DNA from: Chloroflexota bacterium
GTDB lineage: Bacteria > Chloroflexota > UBA6077 > JADZDV01
Length of the DNA: 11,267 nt
Direction of reading: 5' to 3'
NCBI GenBank assembly: GCA_020850915.1
Contig: JADZDV010000237.1
Location: 1 to 11,267, forward strand
Numbering within the stretch: the first letter of the stretch is position 1; the number at the start of each line of letters is the position of its first letter. The notes under the pieces are model-generated. The model made no database searches. It had not been told where the DNA came from and was given only the letters and a program-made list of their open reading frames with translations. The position numbers and the translations under genes are program-made. Below, piece after piece: positions 1-6,686 of the stretch.

Positions 1-102
1 CTGGCGGAGCTGGCCGTGCTCTCCGGCCTCCGCCTGAAAACTTTGCCGCCTGAACTCGGCTCCCGCGAGGCCGTCTTCGCCCGCTACGGCTTGCCAACCT
101 GA
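1..102 (+). CDS. 3' end of an unidentified protein (partial)
   Basis: Frame 1 is open from the first base to a TGA at 100-102 and encodes 33 residues, beginning LAELAVLSGL and ending FARYGLPT. The composition (Leu, Ala, Arg, Pro, with GC-rich third positions) matches the neighbouring real genes, and a gene-free stretch with a promoter-like sequence follows directly. I read it as the C-terminus of a gene that starts left of the window. The fragment is too short to assign a family. It shows no membrane segment and no motif I recognise, so its function is unknown. It could be a chance open frame, but its position just before the promoter favours a real gene end. Confidence 0.55.
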   Translation: MAELAVLSGLRLKTLPPELGSREAVFARYGLPT

Positions 103-139
103 CGCCTTATATCAAGACTTCAGCCCACGTTATGGATCG

Positions 140-169
140 TTGACAGGCGCCCTGAGCCGCCCCTATAGT
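140..169 (+). promoter_or_regulatory. Sigma-70-type promoter for the lipoprotein/HAD unit
   Basis: A perfect TTGACA lies at 140-145 and TATAGT (5 of 6 to TATAAT) at 164-169, with an 18-nt spacer. Transcription would begin near 176, about 30 nt before the GTG start at 205. It sits in the only gap before the lipoprotein gene and is the best promoter match I found in the window. It has not been tested experimentally. Confidence 0.6.
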
Positions 170-204
170 CAGACGAGCGAGCCCCTCGCGACCGGGGGCA
201 CTGT

Positions 205-1311
205 GTGGAGTCCCACCTGAAGCGACGCGCCCCAGGCCTGCTGGTCCTCGTCTGCTGTCTCCTCCTTGGCTGCGCCAGTCAGCCCACGCCCCCTACCGCC
301 GGTGTGGCCACACCCAGAGCCCAACCCCCGGCGCCCCAGGCGCCCGCGGCTGCCGCTACGGCTGTGCCCACGCCATCGCCTTCGCCAACCCCGCTCCCGT
401 CTGTCACCGTGCGGGTCGGGCTGCCCTCAACCGGGCCTGGCGGCTGGGCCTACTACGCGGCGGACCGCGCGCACCTCGCCTCCGGTCAGAACCTCCGAAT
501 CGACCTGAGTTACCACGACACGCCTGACAAGACCGCCCAGGCGCTGAACAACGGCGCGATCGATCTTGCCGGACTTCCGACCGACGCGGCGATCCTGGCG
601 ATCGACAGGAACGCCTCGCTGAAGATCGTCGCCGCTCAGCAGGCGCATGCCGCTCAGGCGCTGCTGGTCGCCCGGGACGTGCTCGACTTCGAGGGTCTCC
701 GTGGGAGGCCGGTCGCCATCGGCGCGCCGAATGAGGTGGACACGGCGCTCCTGAAACGCCTGCTCGCCACGCATGGCCTGAAGGACGGCGACGTCACGCT
801 GGTTCCACTGGGTGAGCCCGACCGTCGGGGCGGGGGCGTGATGAACGGCAGCGTCGCGGCCGCGCTCCTGCCCGCACCCCGGCTGTTCGAGTTCACCGAC
901 CGCGGCTTCCGGACCCTCGGTTCGGCGTCGGAGGTCACCCAGGCCTACCAGGCGGAGGTGCTCGTCGCCCGCGCTGACTGGCCCGCGAAGAACGAGTCCG
1001 CCATGACTCGCTTCCTCCACGTGCTCGCGGGCGCTGACGCCTGGCTGAACGACGCTAGCAATCGACAGGGGGCGGCGACCGCCCTGAGCGACAACGCGAA
1101 GCTGCCGGCCCAGATCGCGGACCGTCTCTACCAGCTCTACGTCGAGCAGGCCAGAGCGGTGCCGCGCACGCCAGAAGTGGACCCGGCCGGCCTGCGCGCG
1201 GTGATCGAGATGATGCGCGAGGTGGACCTGCTGAAGGCGCCGCTACCAGGAACGGAGAAGTACCTCGATCCCTCCCCAGCGCTTCGCCTGAAGCAGCACG
1301 GTGGCGCCTGA
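205..1311 (+). CDS. NMT1/THI5-like solute-binding lipoprotein
   Basis: The 368-residue product has a lipoprotein signal: basic residues 6-8, a hydrophobic core at 11-21 and a lipobox LLGC with the lipidated Cys at 23. A Pro/Ala/Thr-rich tether follows (about 25-66), then a periplasmic-binding fold from about 67. Seen in the sequence and typical of NitT/TauT/NMT1-type binding proteins are the opening strand VTVRVGLPS, the ALNNGAIDLAGLPTDAAILA segment (113-132), FEGLRGRPVAIG (162-173) and LLATHGLKDGDVTLVPLG (186-203). The likely role is capture of a small organic solute outside the membrane for an ABC importer, or ligand sensing. The solute cannot be named. No permease or ATPase gene is in the window, so it would need an importer encoded elsewhere. 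The GTG start is chosen because it gives a complete signal peptide and has a G-rich ribosome site (GGGGG at 194-198). The HAD gene follows after 2 nt. Confidence 0.85.
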   Translation: MESHLKRRAPGLLVLVCCLLLGCASQPTPPTAGVATPRAQPPAPQAPAAAATAVPTPSPSPTPLPSVTVRVGLPSTGPGGWAYYAADRAHLASGQNLRIDLSYHDTPDKTAQALNNGAIDLAGLPTDAAILAIDRNASLKIVAAQQAHAAQALLVARDVLDFEGLRGRPVAIGAPNEVDTALLKRLLATHGLKDGDVTLVPLGEPDRRGGGVMNGSVAAALLPAPRLFEFTDRGFRTLGSASEVTQAYQAEVLVARADWPAKNESAMTRFLHVLAGADAWLNDASNRQGAATALSDNAKLPAQIADRLYQLYVEQARAVPRTPEVDPAGLRAVIEMMREVDLLKAPLPGTEKYLDPSPALRLKQHGGA

Positions 1312-1313
1312 GC

Positions 1314-2054
1314 GTGTCCACCTCTGGCCCGGACGCTCGCTCCCATCGGCGCTACGAGGTCGTGTTCTTCGACGTCGGCGACACCCTGCTCCACGTCGGC
1401 GACCCGATCGACGGCTACGCGCGGGCGCTCGCCGCGGCCGGCCTGCTGGTCGATCGGGATTCCCTGCTGCCGGCGCTGGCCGCGGCGCGGCGGCAGTTCC
1501 TGCTGGCCAGTCACGTCGGCCCGGCCCCGGACTACCAGATCGACGACCGCCTGGCGCGCGAGCGCCGCGCGCGGCTGCTGACCGAGCTGCTTGTCAACCT
1601 CGGCCAGGCGTCTCCCCGTCTCGAGGAGATGCGGGAGGCGATCGACGGCTACTTCGTCGGCACGGACTTCTTCCGCCTCTACCCGGATGCTCTGCCCGCT
1701 CTGAACGAGCTGCGAGACGAGGGCTACCGCCTGGGGATCATCTCGAACTGGGATCCTCGCCTCAAGGCGCTCTGTGCAAACCACGGCTTCGCCGGACACA
1801 TTGAACGGATCTTCGCGTCGGAGGCGGTCGGTTACGCCAAGCCGAGCGCGCGCCTGTTCCGCCACGCGCTGGCGGCGCTTGGCGTCGAAGCAGACCGCGC
1901 CGTGCACGTTGGCGATGACTACAACGCGGACGTCCTCGGCGCAAGATCCGTCGGCATGGATGCCATCTTGCTCGACCGAGCCAACCGCGGCTCCGCGCGC
2001 CATTCGCCAACCATCTCAACCCTCGCCGACCTGCCCGCCCTGCTCTCCCGCTGA
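1314..2054 (+). CDS. HAD-superfamily hydrolase, REG-2/HDHD3-like
   Basis: A 246-residue haloacid dehalogenase-like hydrolase with all four HAD motifs visible. Motif I is VVFFDVGDTLL with nucleophile Asp20. Motif II Ser144 lies in GIISNWDPRL, motif III Lys176 in GYAKPS, and motif IV Asp201/Asp202 and Asp206 in HVGDDYNAD. Residues 30-125 form a helical cap, as in subfamily I. The SNWDxRL signature with YAKPS is typical of REG-2-like/HDHD3 members. Position +2 from the nucleophile, normally the Asp acid/base of HAD phosphatases, is Gly22, and an Asp sits at +3; other REG-2-like proteins also vary here, so phosphatase activity is not certain. The substrate is unknown. The GTG start lies 2 nt after the lipoprotein stop with little ribosome-site signal, suggesting translational coupling. 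Family assignment is firm; specific function is not. Confidence 0.9.
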   Translation: MSTSGPDARSHRRYEVVFFDVGDTLLHVGDPIDGYARALAAAGLLVDRDSLLPALAAARRQFLLASHVGPAPDYQIDDRLARERRARLLTELLVNLGQASPRLEEMREAIDGYFVGTDFFRLYPDALPALNELRDEGYRLGIISNWDPRLKALCANHGFAGHIERIFASEAVGYAKPSARLFRHALAALGVEADRAVHVGDDYNADVLGARSVGMDAILLDRANRGSARHSPTISTLADLPALLSR

Positions 2055-2146
2055 ACACACAGGCGGGCTGGCAGATCGCCGGTCCAGCCAACCGAGCGAA
2101 GATGGTCTGACGTCCGCGATAGGTCCGCGAAAAGCACGCCGCGACG

Positions 2147-2152
2147 TACAAT
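2147..2152 (+). promoter_or_regulatory. Possible -10 element before the symporter operon
   Basis: TACAAT (5 of 6 to TATAAT) lies 40 nt upstream of the GTG at 2192, in the 137-nt gap after the HAD gene. I found no convincing -35 at 16-19 nt spacing, so either an activator is needed or the match is chance. A promoter is expected somewhere in this gap because a new functional unit begins here. Confidence 0.3.
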
Positions 2153-2191
2153 CCGTCAGCCCACTCCGCGGTCCAACAGGAAAGCGCCGCC

Positions 2192-2590
2192 GTGCATGAC
2201 CGTTCCACGAGTGCAGCCCAGACTCCGACCACGCTGCCTGAGGAGCTCGAAGACGAGCTGGCAGAGCTTGATGACCTTCTCGCCGACGACGACCTGCCCA
2301 TTCAGGAGGTCGCGGAGCAGACGACCTACGGCGAGATCGTCCTCGACGACCTGATCCGGCGCCAGATCATGCTGGCCGTGAGCGTCGCCAGCGCCTTCCT
2401 CCTGCTGCTCTTCGGCCTGCCCATCTTCAATCTGCTCTTTCCTAGCCTGGTCGCCGTACCCGTCTTCGGCCTGCCGCTGAACTGGCTGCTCCTGGCCGTG
2501 CTGATCTACCCGATCCTCTGGGCGCTCGCCTACTACTTTGTCACGACGGCGCGGAAGTTCGAGGACGAGTTCATCGAGCTGGTGAAGTAG
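2192..2590 (+). CDS. DUF485-like small membrane subunit of an SSS transporter
   Basis: A 132-residue protein with an acidic N-terminal half (15-41, nearly all Glu, Asp and Leu) and two hydrophobic helices at about 59-82 and 94-118. The turn between them carries VPVFGLPL. It ends with a short charged tail, RKFEDEFIELVK. Two helices, a VFG turn and a position directly before an SSS gene resemble YjcH (DUF485), which precedes actP in E. coli, and the DUF4212 solute:sodium symporter small subunits. The usual DUF485 protein is about 100 residues, so the acidic extension is extra. It probably associates with the symporter encoded 2 nt downstream; its exact role is unknown even in well-studied relatives. 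The GTG start is supported by AGGAAA at 2178-2183, 8 nt upstream. Choice between the two small-subunit families is uncertain. Confidence 0.75.
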   Translation: MHDRSTSAAQTPTTLPEELEDELAELDDLLADDDLPIQEVAEQTTYGEIVLDDLIRRQIMLAVSVASAFLLLLFGLPIFNLLFPSLVAVPVFGLPLNWLLLAVLIYPILWALAYYFVTTARKFEDEFIELVK

Positions 2591-2592
2591 CG

Positions 2593-4389
2593 GTGGACCA
2601 GTTCCACTGGCTCTCCCTGCTGGCGTTCATCGGCGTGGCGCTGGCCACCGCCGCCGTCGGCATGTACGCCACTCGCGTCGTTCGCACAACACCAGACTAC
2701 CTGATCGCATCCCGCGCCGTCGGGCCGCTGCTCAACGCCTCCGCCATCTCCGGCGAGTACCTCTCCGCCGCCTCCTTCCTCGGCGTGGCAGGCATGGTCA
2801 TGTACTTCGGCTACGACGTGCTCTGGTATCCGGCCGGCTACGCTGCTGGGTACCTGTTCCTCCTGCTGTTCGTCGCCGCGCCGTTACGTCGCTTCGGCGC
2901 GTACACGATCCCAGACTTCGCGGAGGGCCGATTCGACAGCCCGACGTTCCGCCGCGTCGCGGTCGTCTTTGTGCTGGTGATCGGCATCTTCTACCTCCTG
3001 CCACAGATGAAGGGCGCCGGGCTCGCGGTGCAGACGATGACGGGCGCCCCGTACTGGCTGGGCGTGGTCGTCGTCGGCGGCATCATGACCCTCAACGTCG
3101 CCCTTGGCGGGATGAAGGGCATCACCTTCGTCCAGGCCTTCCAGTTCTGGGTGAAGGCGCTGGCTATCTCCCTGCCGGTGTTCGTGCTGGCGTCTCTGTT
3201 CGGCTCGTACGGCGAGCACTTCCAACGCGCCGCGTCTGACGAGCCGCTCGCCTTCCCCCGGAGCGCGAGCATCGAGATCCCACCTGGGGGACGGCTGGAC
3301 CTCGGCCAGCCGCTGCGCTTCGAGCTGGCGAGCGGCGGACCGGTCGTCCTGGCCGACGGACGCGCGGTCCAGCCTGGGACGAGCGGCCCCGTGCAGGCGC
3401 CCGCCGGCACGCTCGCCGCTCCAAACGGCGCCGGACTCTCTATTCCGGCTGGCGAGACCGTACCACGCGCGCCCACTGGGCCGGGCTGGAGCGCGCCCTT
3501 CGGGCCCCTCGCGGCCGCCCAGGGGTTTCCGCTGCTCTTCACCTACTCGGTGATGATCGCCACGGTCTTCGGCACTGCCGGCTTGCCGCACATCCTGGTG
3601 CGTTTCTACACCAACCGCGACGGCCAGGCTGCCCGCCAGACAACCCTGGCGGTCCTGGCGCTGATCGGCGGCTTCTACCTCTTCCCACCGGTCTTCGGGA
3701 CTATCGGCCGCGTGCAGCTCCCGGAGCTCTACTCCAGCGGCCGCGGCGACGCGCTGGTGCTCGAACTACCAGGCCTCGTCGGCGGCGTGCCCGGCGAGCT
3801 GCTCCGCGCCGTGACCGCGGCGGGCGCTTTTGCTGCTTTCATGTCAACTTCCTCCGGGCTGCTCGTCGCCGTCTCTGGTGCCCTCGCACACGATCTGTAC
3901 GCCCGCACGCTCAAGACCGGCGCCACGTTGCTGCAGCGGCAGCGCGCCTTCCAGCTCGCCGCGCTCACCTCCGGCGCTGTCGCCGTGCTCGCGGGCCTGC
4001 AGGTCGAGCGTTTCTACATCAACATGCTCGTCGGCTGGGCCTTCGCCATCGCCGCCAGCTCGTTCTTTCCCCTGCTCGTCCTCGGCATCTGGTGGAAGCG
4101 CCTCACCGTCGTCGGCGCCGCGGCTGGCACCTGTGCTGGCGGGCTCTCGGCTGTCTGCGCCATCCTGCTGACCATGGCACGCGGTGAAGGCTTTGGCCTC
4201 TTCCCGAACACGCCCGTGGACACCCTCCTCGCTCAGCCCGCGATCTGGTCGATCCCAGTCGCCTTCGCGGTGATGGCTGTCGTGTCGTTGCTGACGCCGA
4301 ACCGCGTCCCCGCCGACGTCAACATCAAGATGCTTCGCATGCACGTGCCGGAGGCGCTCGGCCTGCGCACCGATTACATCGCGGAGTAG
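2593..4389 (+). CDS. Sodium:solute symporter, ActP/MctP-type
   Basis: A 598-residue integral membrane protein of the SSS family. Conserved blocks seen: TTPDYLIASRAVGPLLNASA (32-51), GEYLSAASFLGVAG (54-67), LGGMKGITFVQAFQFWVK (171-188), FGTAGLPHILVRFYTNRDG (326-344) and AAFMSTSSGLLVAVSGALAHDLY (414-436). Ser418/Thr419 match the position of the Na2-site Ser/Thr pair known from PutP. The GEYLSAASFLG and TAGLPHIL blocks point to the acetate/monocarboxylate branch (ActP, MctP, MctC) rather than proline or sugar carriers. The likely role is Na+- or H+-driven uptake of acetate, propionate, pyruvate or lactate. Bacterial ActP is about 550 residues; the excess is a hydrophilic Gly/Pro-rich insert at about 206-303 between two membrane segments. 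The GTG start is 2 nt after the small-subunit stop, so translation is probably coupled. Family is firm; substrate is inferred from family and neighbours. Confidence 0.93.
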   Translation: MDQFHWLSLLAFIGVALATAAVGMYATRVVRTTPDYLIASRAVGPLLNASAISGEYLSAASFLGVAGMVMYFGYDVLWYPAGYAAGYLFLLLFVAAPLRRFGAYTIPDFAEGRFDSPTFRRVAVVFVLVIGIFYLLPQMKGAGLAVQTMTGAPYWLGVVVVGGIMTLNVALGGMKGITFVQAFQFWVKALAISLPVFVLASLFGSYGEHFQRAASDEPLAFPRSASIEIPPGGRLDLGQPLRFELASGGPVVLADGRAVQPGTSGPVQAPAGTLAAPNGAGLSIPAGETVPRAPTGPGWSAPFGPLAAAQGFPLLFTYSVMIATVFGTAGLPHILVRFYTNRDGQAARQTTLAVLALIGGFYLFPPVFGTIGRVQLPELYSSGRGDALVLELPGLVGGVPGELLRAVTAAGAFAAFMSTSSGLLVAVSGALAHDLYARTLKTGATLLQRQRAFQLAALTSGAVAVLAGLQVERFYINMLVGWAFAIAASSFFPLLVLGIWWKRLTVVGAAAGTCAGGLSAVCAILLTMARGEGFGLFPNTPVDTLLAQPAIWSIPVAFAVMAVVSLLTPNRVPADVNIKMLRMHVPEALGLRTDYIAE

Positions 4390-4403
4390 GGGGACGTGCC
4401 GGC

Positions 4404-5624
4404 ATGGACCAGGATTTCCCAATCGTCTCAGTTCTGCTCGGACAGCTTGTCTTCACGGCCGCTGGCGCCGGCCTGGTCTGGCACCTGGTCTACCGGCGCG
4501 GTCGCACCTTCAGCGAGGGGCGCGAGCAGGCGATGCTGGAGGCGCTCCAGCTCACCAACCGCACCCTGCCCTATCTTCGGCAGGGGCTGAATCGTCAGAC
4601 CGCCGCGCGCGCGGTCGAGGTGATCTACAACTACTTCCGCCCGGCGGCCGTGGCGATCGTGAGCGGACAGCGCCTGATCGCCTTCATCGGCGCCGCCTCG
4701 GACCACCACCAGGTCGGCTCGGAATATCGGACGCGGCTCACCAGCCAGGCCATCCGCACCGGTCGAACGATGGTCGCTCGCACGCCCGATCAGATCGATT
4801 GCGACTGGTCCACCGGTCCGCTCTCCGGCGCGATCGTTGCGCCGCTGCGGCTGCGCCGGCGCACCCTGGGCTGTCTGAAGGTCTACTTCCTCGACAACGC
4901 CGCGATTACGCCAGGCACCATTCGGATCATCAGCGCGCTCGCCCGTCTGATGAGCCTTCAGATGGAGCTGGCGGACCTCGACCGTAAGACAGAACAGCTT
5001 GCCAGGGCAGAGCTGGCCGCGCTCCAGGCCCAGATCTCGCCCCACTTCATCTACAACACGCTCAACACAATCGCCTCGTTCATTCGGACCAAGCCGGACG
5101 AGGCTCGCCAGCTTCTGACGGACTTCGCCGACTTCACCCGCCGCTCGTTCAGGCGACGCGATGAATTCAGTCCGTTCGCCCAGGAGCTCGAGTACGTCCA
5201 CCAGTACCTCTCGTTCGAGAAGGCGCGCTTCGGCGATCGCCTCACGGTCATCTACCGCATCGATCCGGAGATCCTGCCGACCGTCATGCCAGTCCTGGTC
5301 CTGCAGCCGCTGGTCGAGAATGCCATTCGCCATGGCGTGGGCAGGAAACCCGGACCCGGCAGGGTCGTCATCTCCGCTGAAGATCGCGGCAGTGAGTGCA
5401 GGATTATCGTCCAGGACGACGGCGTCGGCATGGCACACGAAGAGATCGACCGCGTGCTGGACGGCCGTCGGGGTAGCAGCTTCGGCGTCGGCCTCTCCAA
5501 CGTCCACGACCGCCTGCGGACCATCTACGGTCCGGAGCACGGCATCCAGCTCGAGAGCGTGCTGGGTGAGGGCACCCGGGTGGTCTTCTCCATTCCGAGG
5601 TTCCGAGCTGGGGTCGCGGCGTGA
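4404..5624 (+). CDS. LytS-type sensor histidine kinase with one TM helix and a GAF-like region
   Basis: A 406-residue kinase. One hydrophobic helix at about 6-29 is followed by basic residues (YRRGR), placing the rest in the cytoplasm. Residues about 65-190 look like a GAF-type sensor domain, then a helical linker (190-210). The LytS-family phosphoacceptor block AALQAQISPHFIYNTLNTI (205-223) has His214. The ATPase region has an N box with QPLVENAIRHG (301-311), DDGVGM (338-343), GVGLSNVHDRL (361-371) and a C-terminal GEGTRVVFSIP. Classical LytS has a multi-helix N-terminal sensor, which is missing here, as in shorter members of the family. ATG at 4404 is supported by AGGGGGA at 4388-4394. The gene lies 14 nt after the symporter and overlaps the regulator by 4 nt. 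It is expected to phosphorylate that regulator in response to carboxylate supply or symporter activity; the signal is inferred. Confidence 0.92.
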   Translation: MDQDFPIVSVLLGQLVFTAAGAGLVWHLVYRRGRTFSEGREQAMLEALQLTNRTLPYLRQGLNRQTAARAVEVIYNYFRPAAVAIVSGQRLIAFIGAASDHHQVGSEYRTRLTSQAIRTGRTMVARTPDQIDCDWSTGPLSGAIVAPLRLRRRTLGCLKVYFLDNAAITPGTIRIISALARLMSLQMELADLDRKTEQLARAELAALQAQISPHFIYNTLNTIASFIRTKPDEARQLLTDFADFTRRSFRRRDEFSPFAQELEYVHQYLSFEKARFGDRLTVIYRIDPEILPTVMPVLVLQPLVENAIRHGVGRKPGPGRVVISAEDRGSECRIIVQDDGVGMAHEEIDRVLDGRRGSSFGVGLSNVHDRLRTIYGPEHGIQLESVLGEGTRVVFSIPRFRAGVAA

Positions 5625-6382
5625 GCGCTCCGGGGAGGCGATCCGAGCCGCTGCGCGCGCTGCTGATGGACGACGAGGAGCCGGCGCTGGCGGAGCTGCA
5701 GTATCGACTGGAGGAGCTGGCTGAGCCGCTGGAGCTCGCGACGGCTCGGACCGGCGTGGACGCCCTACGGCTGCTCCACCAGCGCCGCTTCGACGTGCTG
5801 TTCCTGGACATCCAGCTCCCTGGCCTGAATGGCCTTGACCTCGCCGCCACCCTGACCGGGCTGGCGGAGCCGCCGGCTGTCGTGTTCGTCACAGCGTACG
5901 ACGAGTACGCCTTGCGCGCCTTTGACCTGCGCGCCGTGGACTATCTGCTGAAACCAGTGGCGCCCGAGCGCCTGCGGGAGACCCTCGATCGCATTCGGCA
6001 GCGCGCCCATGAAGAGCACGGCCCACCACCGGCGCAGCGGGCCGTACGCCTCGAGCGCCTGCCTGTCGAGTCGGCCGGGCGGACGATACTGATCGACCTC
6101 TCGGACATTCGCTTCGCCGAGGCGCGCGGCGATGTCGTCTACGTGAAGACCGCTAGCCAGCTCTACCCGACCCGCTTTTCGTTGAGCGACCTTGAGCGGC
6201 GCCTGCCCAACCCGCCATTCCTGCGGATCCACCGCGCGTTCCTGGTGAACCTTCGAAACGTCGCGGAGATCAGGCCATACTTCAACGGGGCCTATCTGCT
6301 GAAGACGAACGACAACCAGGGCACCGAGCTGACCGTGAGCCGAGGACACGTCAGGGGGCTGCGCTCGCTGCTCGGCTTCTGA
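5621..6382 (+). CDS. LytTR-family response regulator
   Basis: A 253-residue two-domain regulator. The receiver (11-127) has the acidic pocket Asp17/Asp18 in LLMDDEEP, phosphoacceptor Asp63 in FLDIQLPGLNG, Thr91 in VFVTAYDEYA and Lys111 in DYLLKPV. After a short Pro-containing linker, the LytTR DNA-binding domain spans about 143-253, with VYVKT (173-177), FLRIHRAFLVNL (200-211), VAEIRP and ELTVSRGHVRGLRSLLG at the end. LytTR regulators usually bind pairs of short direct repeats near target promoters. The GTG start overlaps the kinase stop as GTGA, a strong sign of a co-translated cognate pair. Plausible targets are the symporter operon itself, the MFS gene and the synthetase pair. LytS/LytTR pairs in E. 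coli (BtsSR, PyuSR) respond to pyruvate-type signals and control carboxylate transporters, which suits this setting. Confidence 0.93.
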   Translation: MSAPGRRSEPLRALLMDDEEPALAELQYRLEELAEPLELATARTGVDALRLLHQRRFDVLFLDIQLPGLNGLDLAATLTGLAEPPAVVFVTAYDEYALRAFDLRAVDYLLKPVAPERLRETLDRIRQRAHEEHGPPPAQRAVRLERLPVESAGRTILIDLSDIRFAEARGDVVYVKTASQLYPTRFSLSDLERRLPNPPFLRIHRAFLVNLRNVAEIRPYFNGAYLLKTNDNQGTELTVSRGHVRGLRSLLGF

Positions 6383-6683
6383 TCTGGACGGTTGGCGACC
6401 GACCGCGCGGTGTTGCCGTCGCCGGCAGCGAACGGCAGAGCGCCTCGAGTCGGCAGCGCTCCAGTCATTCACCCCCTCTCCAGTGTCAAAGACGCGCCGG
6501 TTTCTGCCATCTGCCGCCCGGTCCTTTCCAACGCGCGAGTGGGCCTCTAAGCTGTTGCCCATTGGGAGGCGCCGACTCGCACGCGCCAGCCCGTTGTCAG
6601 GGCGCTCGACACGGACGGCGACGGTTCGGCCACGGCGGGTCCCGGTACCCGGGGACAGCGTTACAAACGGCAGGGAGGTCAGC
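6383..6683 (+). other. 301-nt intergenic region, likely regulatory
   Basis: No convincing gene. A GTG-started open frame from 6483 runs into the MFS gene, but its first 67 codons give an Arg/Ser/Pro-rich peptide unlike any MFS N-terminus. A GC-rich inverted repeat lies near the left end: GGCGAC at 6394-6399 pairs with GTCGCC at 6418-6423 around a self-complementary ACCGCGCGGT at 6402-6411. It starts 12 nt after the regulator stop and might end the upstream transcript, although no T-run follows. TTGTCA at 6594-6599 has no matching -10. TACAAA at 6662-6667 is a weak -10-like match. This is the natural place for a LytTR-controlled promoter, but I could not define a binding-site pair. Confidence 0.5.
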
Positions 6684-6686
6684 TTG
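6672..6686 (+). promoter_or_regulatory. Ribosome binding site deciding a TTG start
   Basis: AGGGAGG at 6672-6678 is followed after 5 nt by TTG at 6684, in frame with the MFS protein. It places the start 67 codons inside the longest open frame, exactly before a normal MFS N-terminus (SSAIGQS...). No in-frame ATG or GTG with comparable support lies nearby. Confidence 0.75.

Noticed and set aside
2072..2095. GGCTGG...CCAGCC inverted repeat after the HAD gene as terminator
   Set aside because: Only six pairs with a 12-nt loop and no T-run; too weak to call.
2055..2191. LytTR binding repeats before the symporter operon
   Set aside because: A minus-strand TCGGTTGG and a similar CGGTTGG after the regulator partly fit the LytTR half-site, but no correctly spaced direct-repeat pair is present.
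4428..5540. 370-codon minus-strand open frame opposite the histidine kinase
   Set aside because: Fully inside a kinase gene with all catalytic motifs, no own ribosome site noticed and no recognisable domain.
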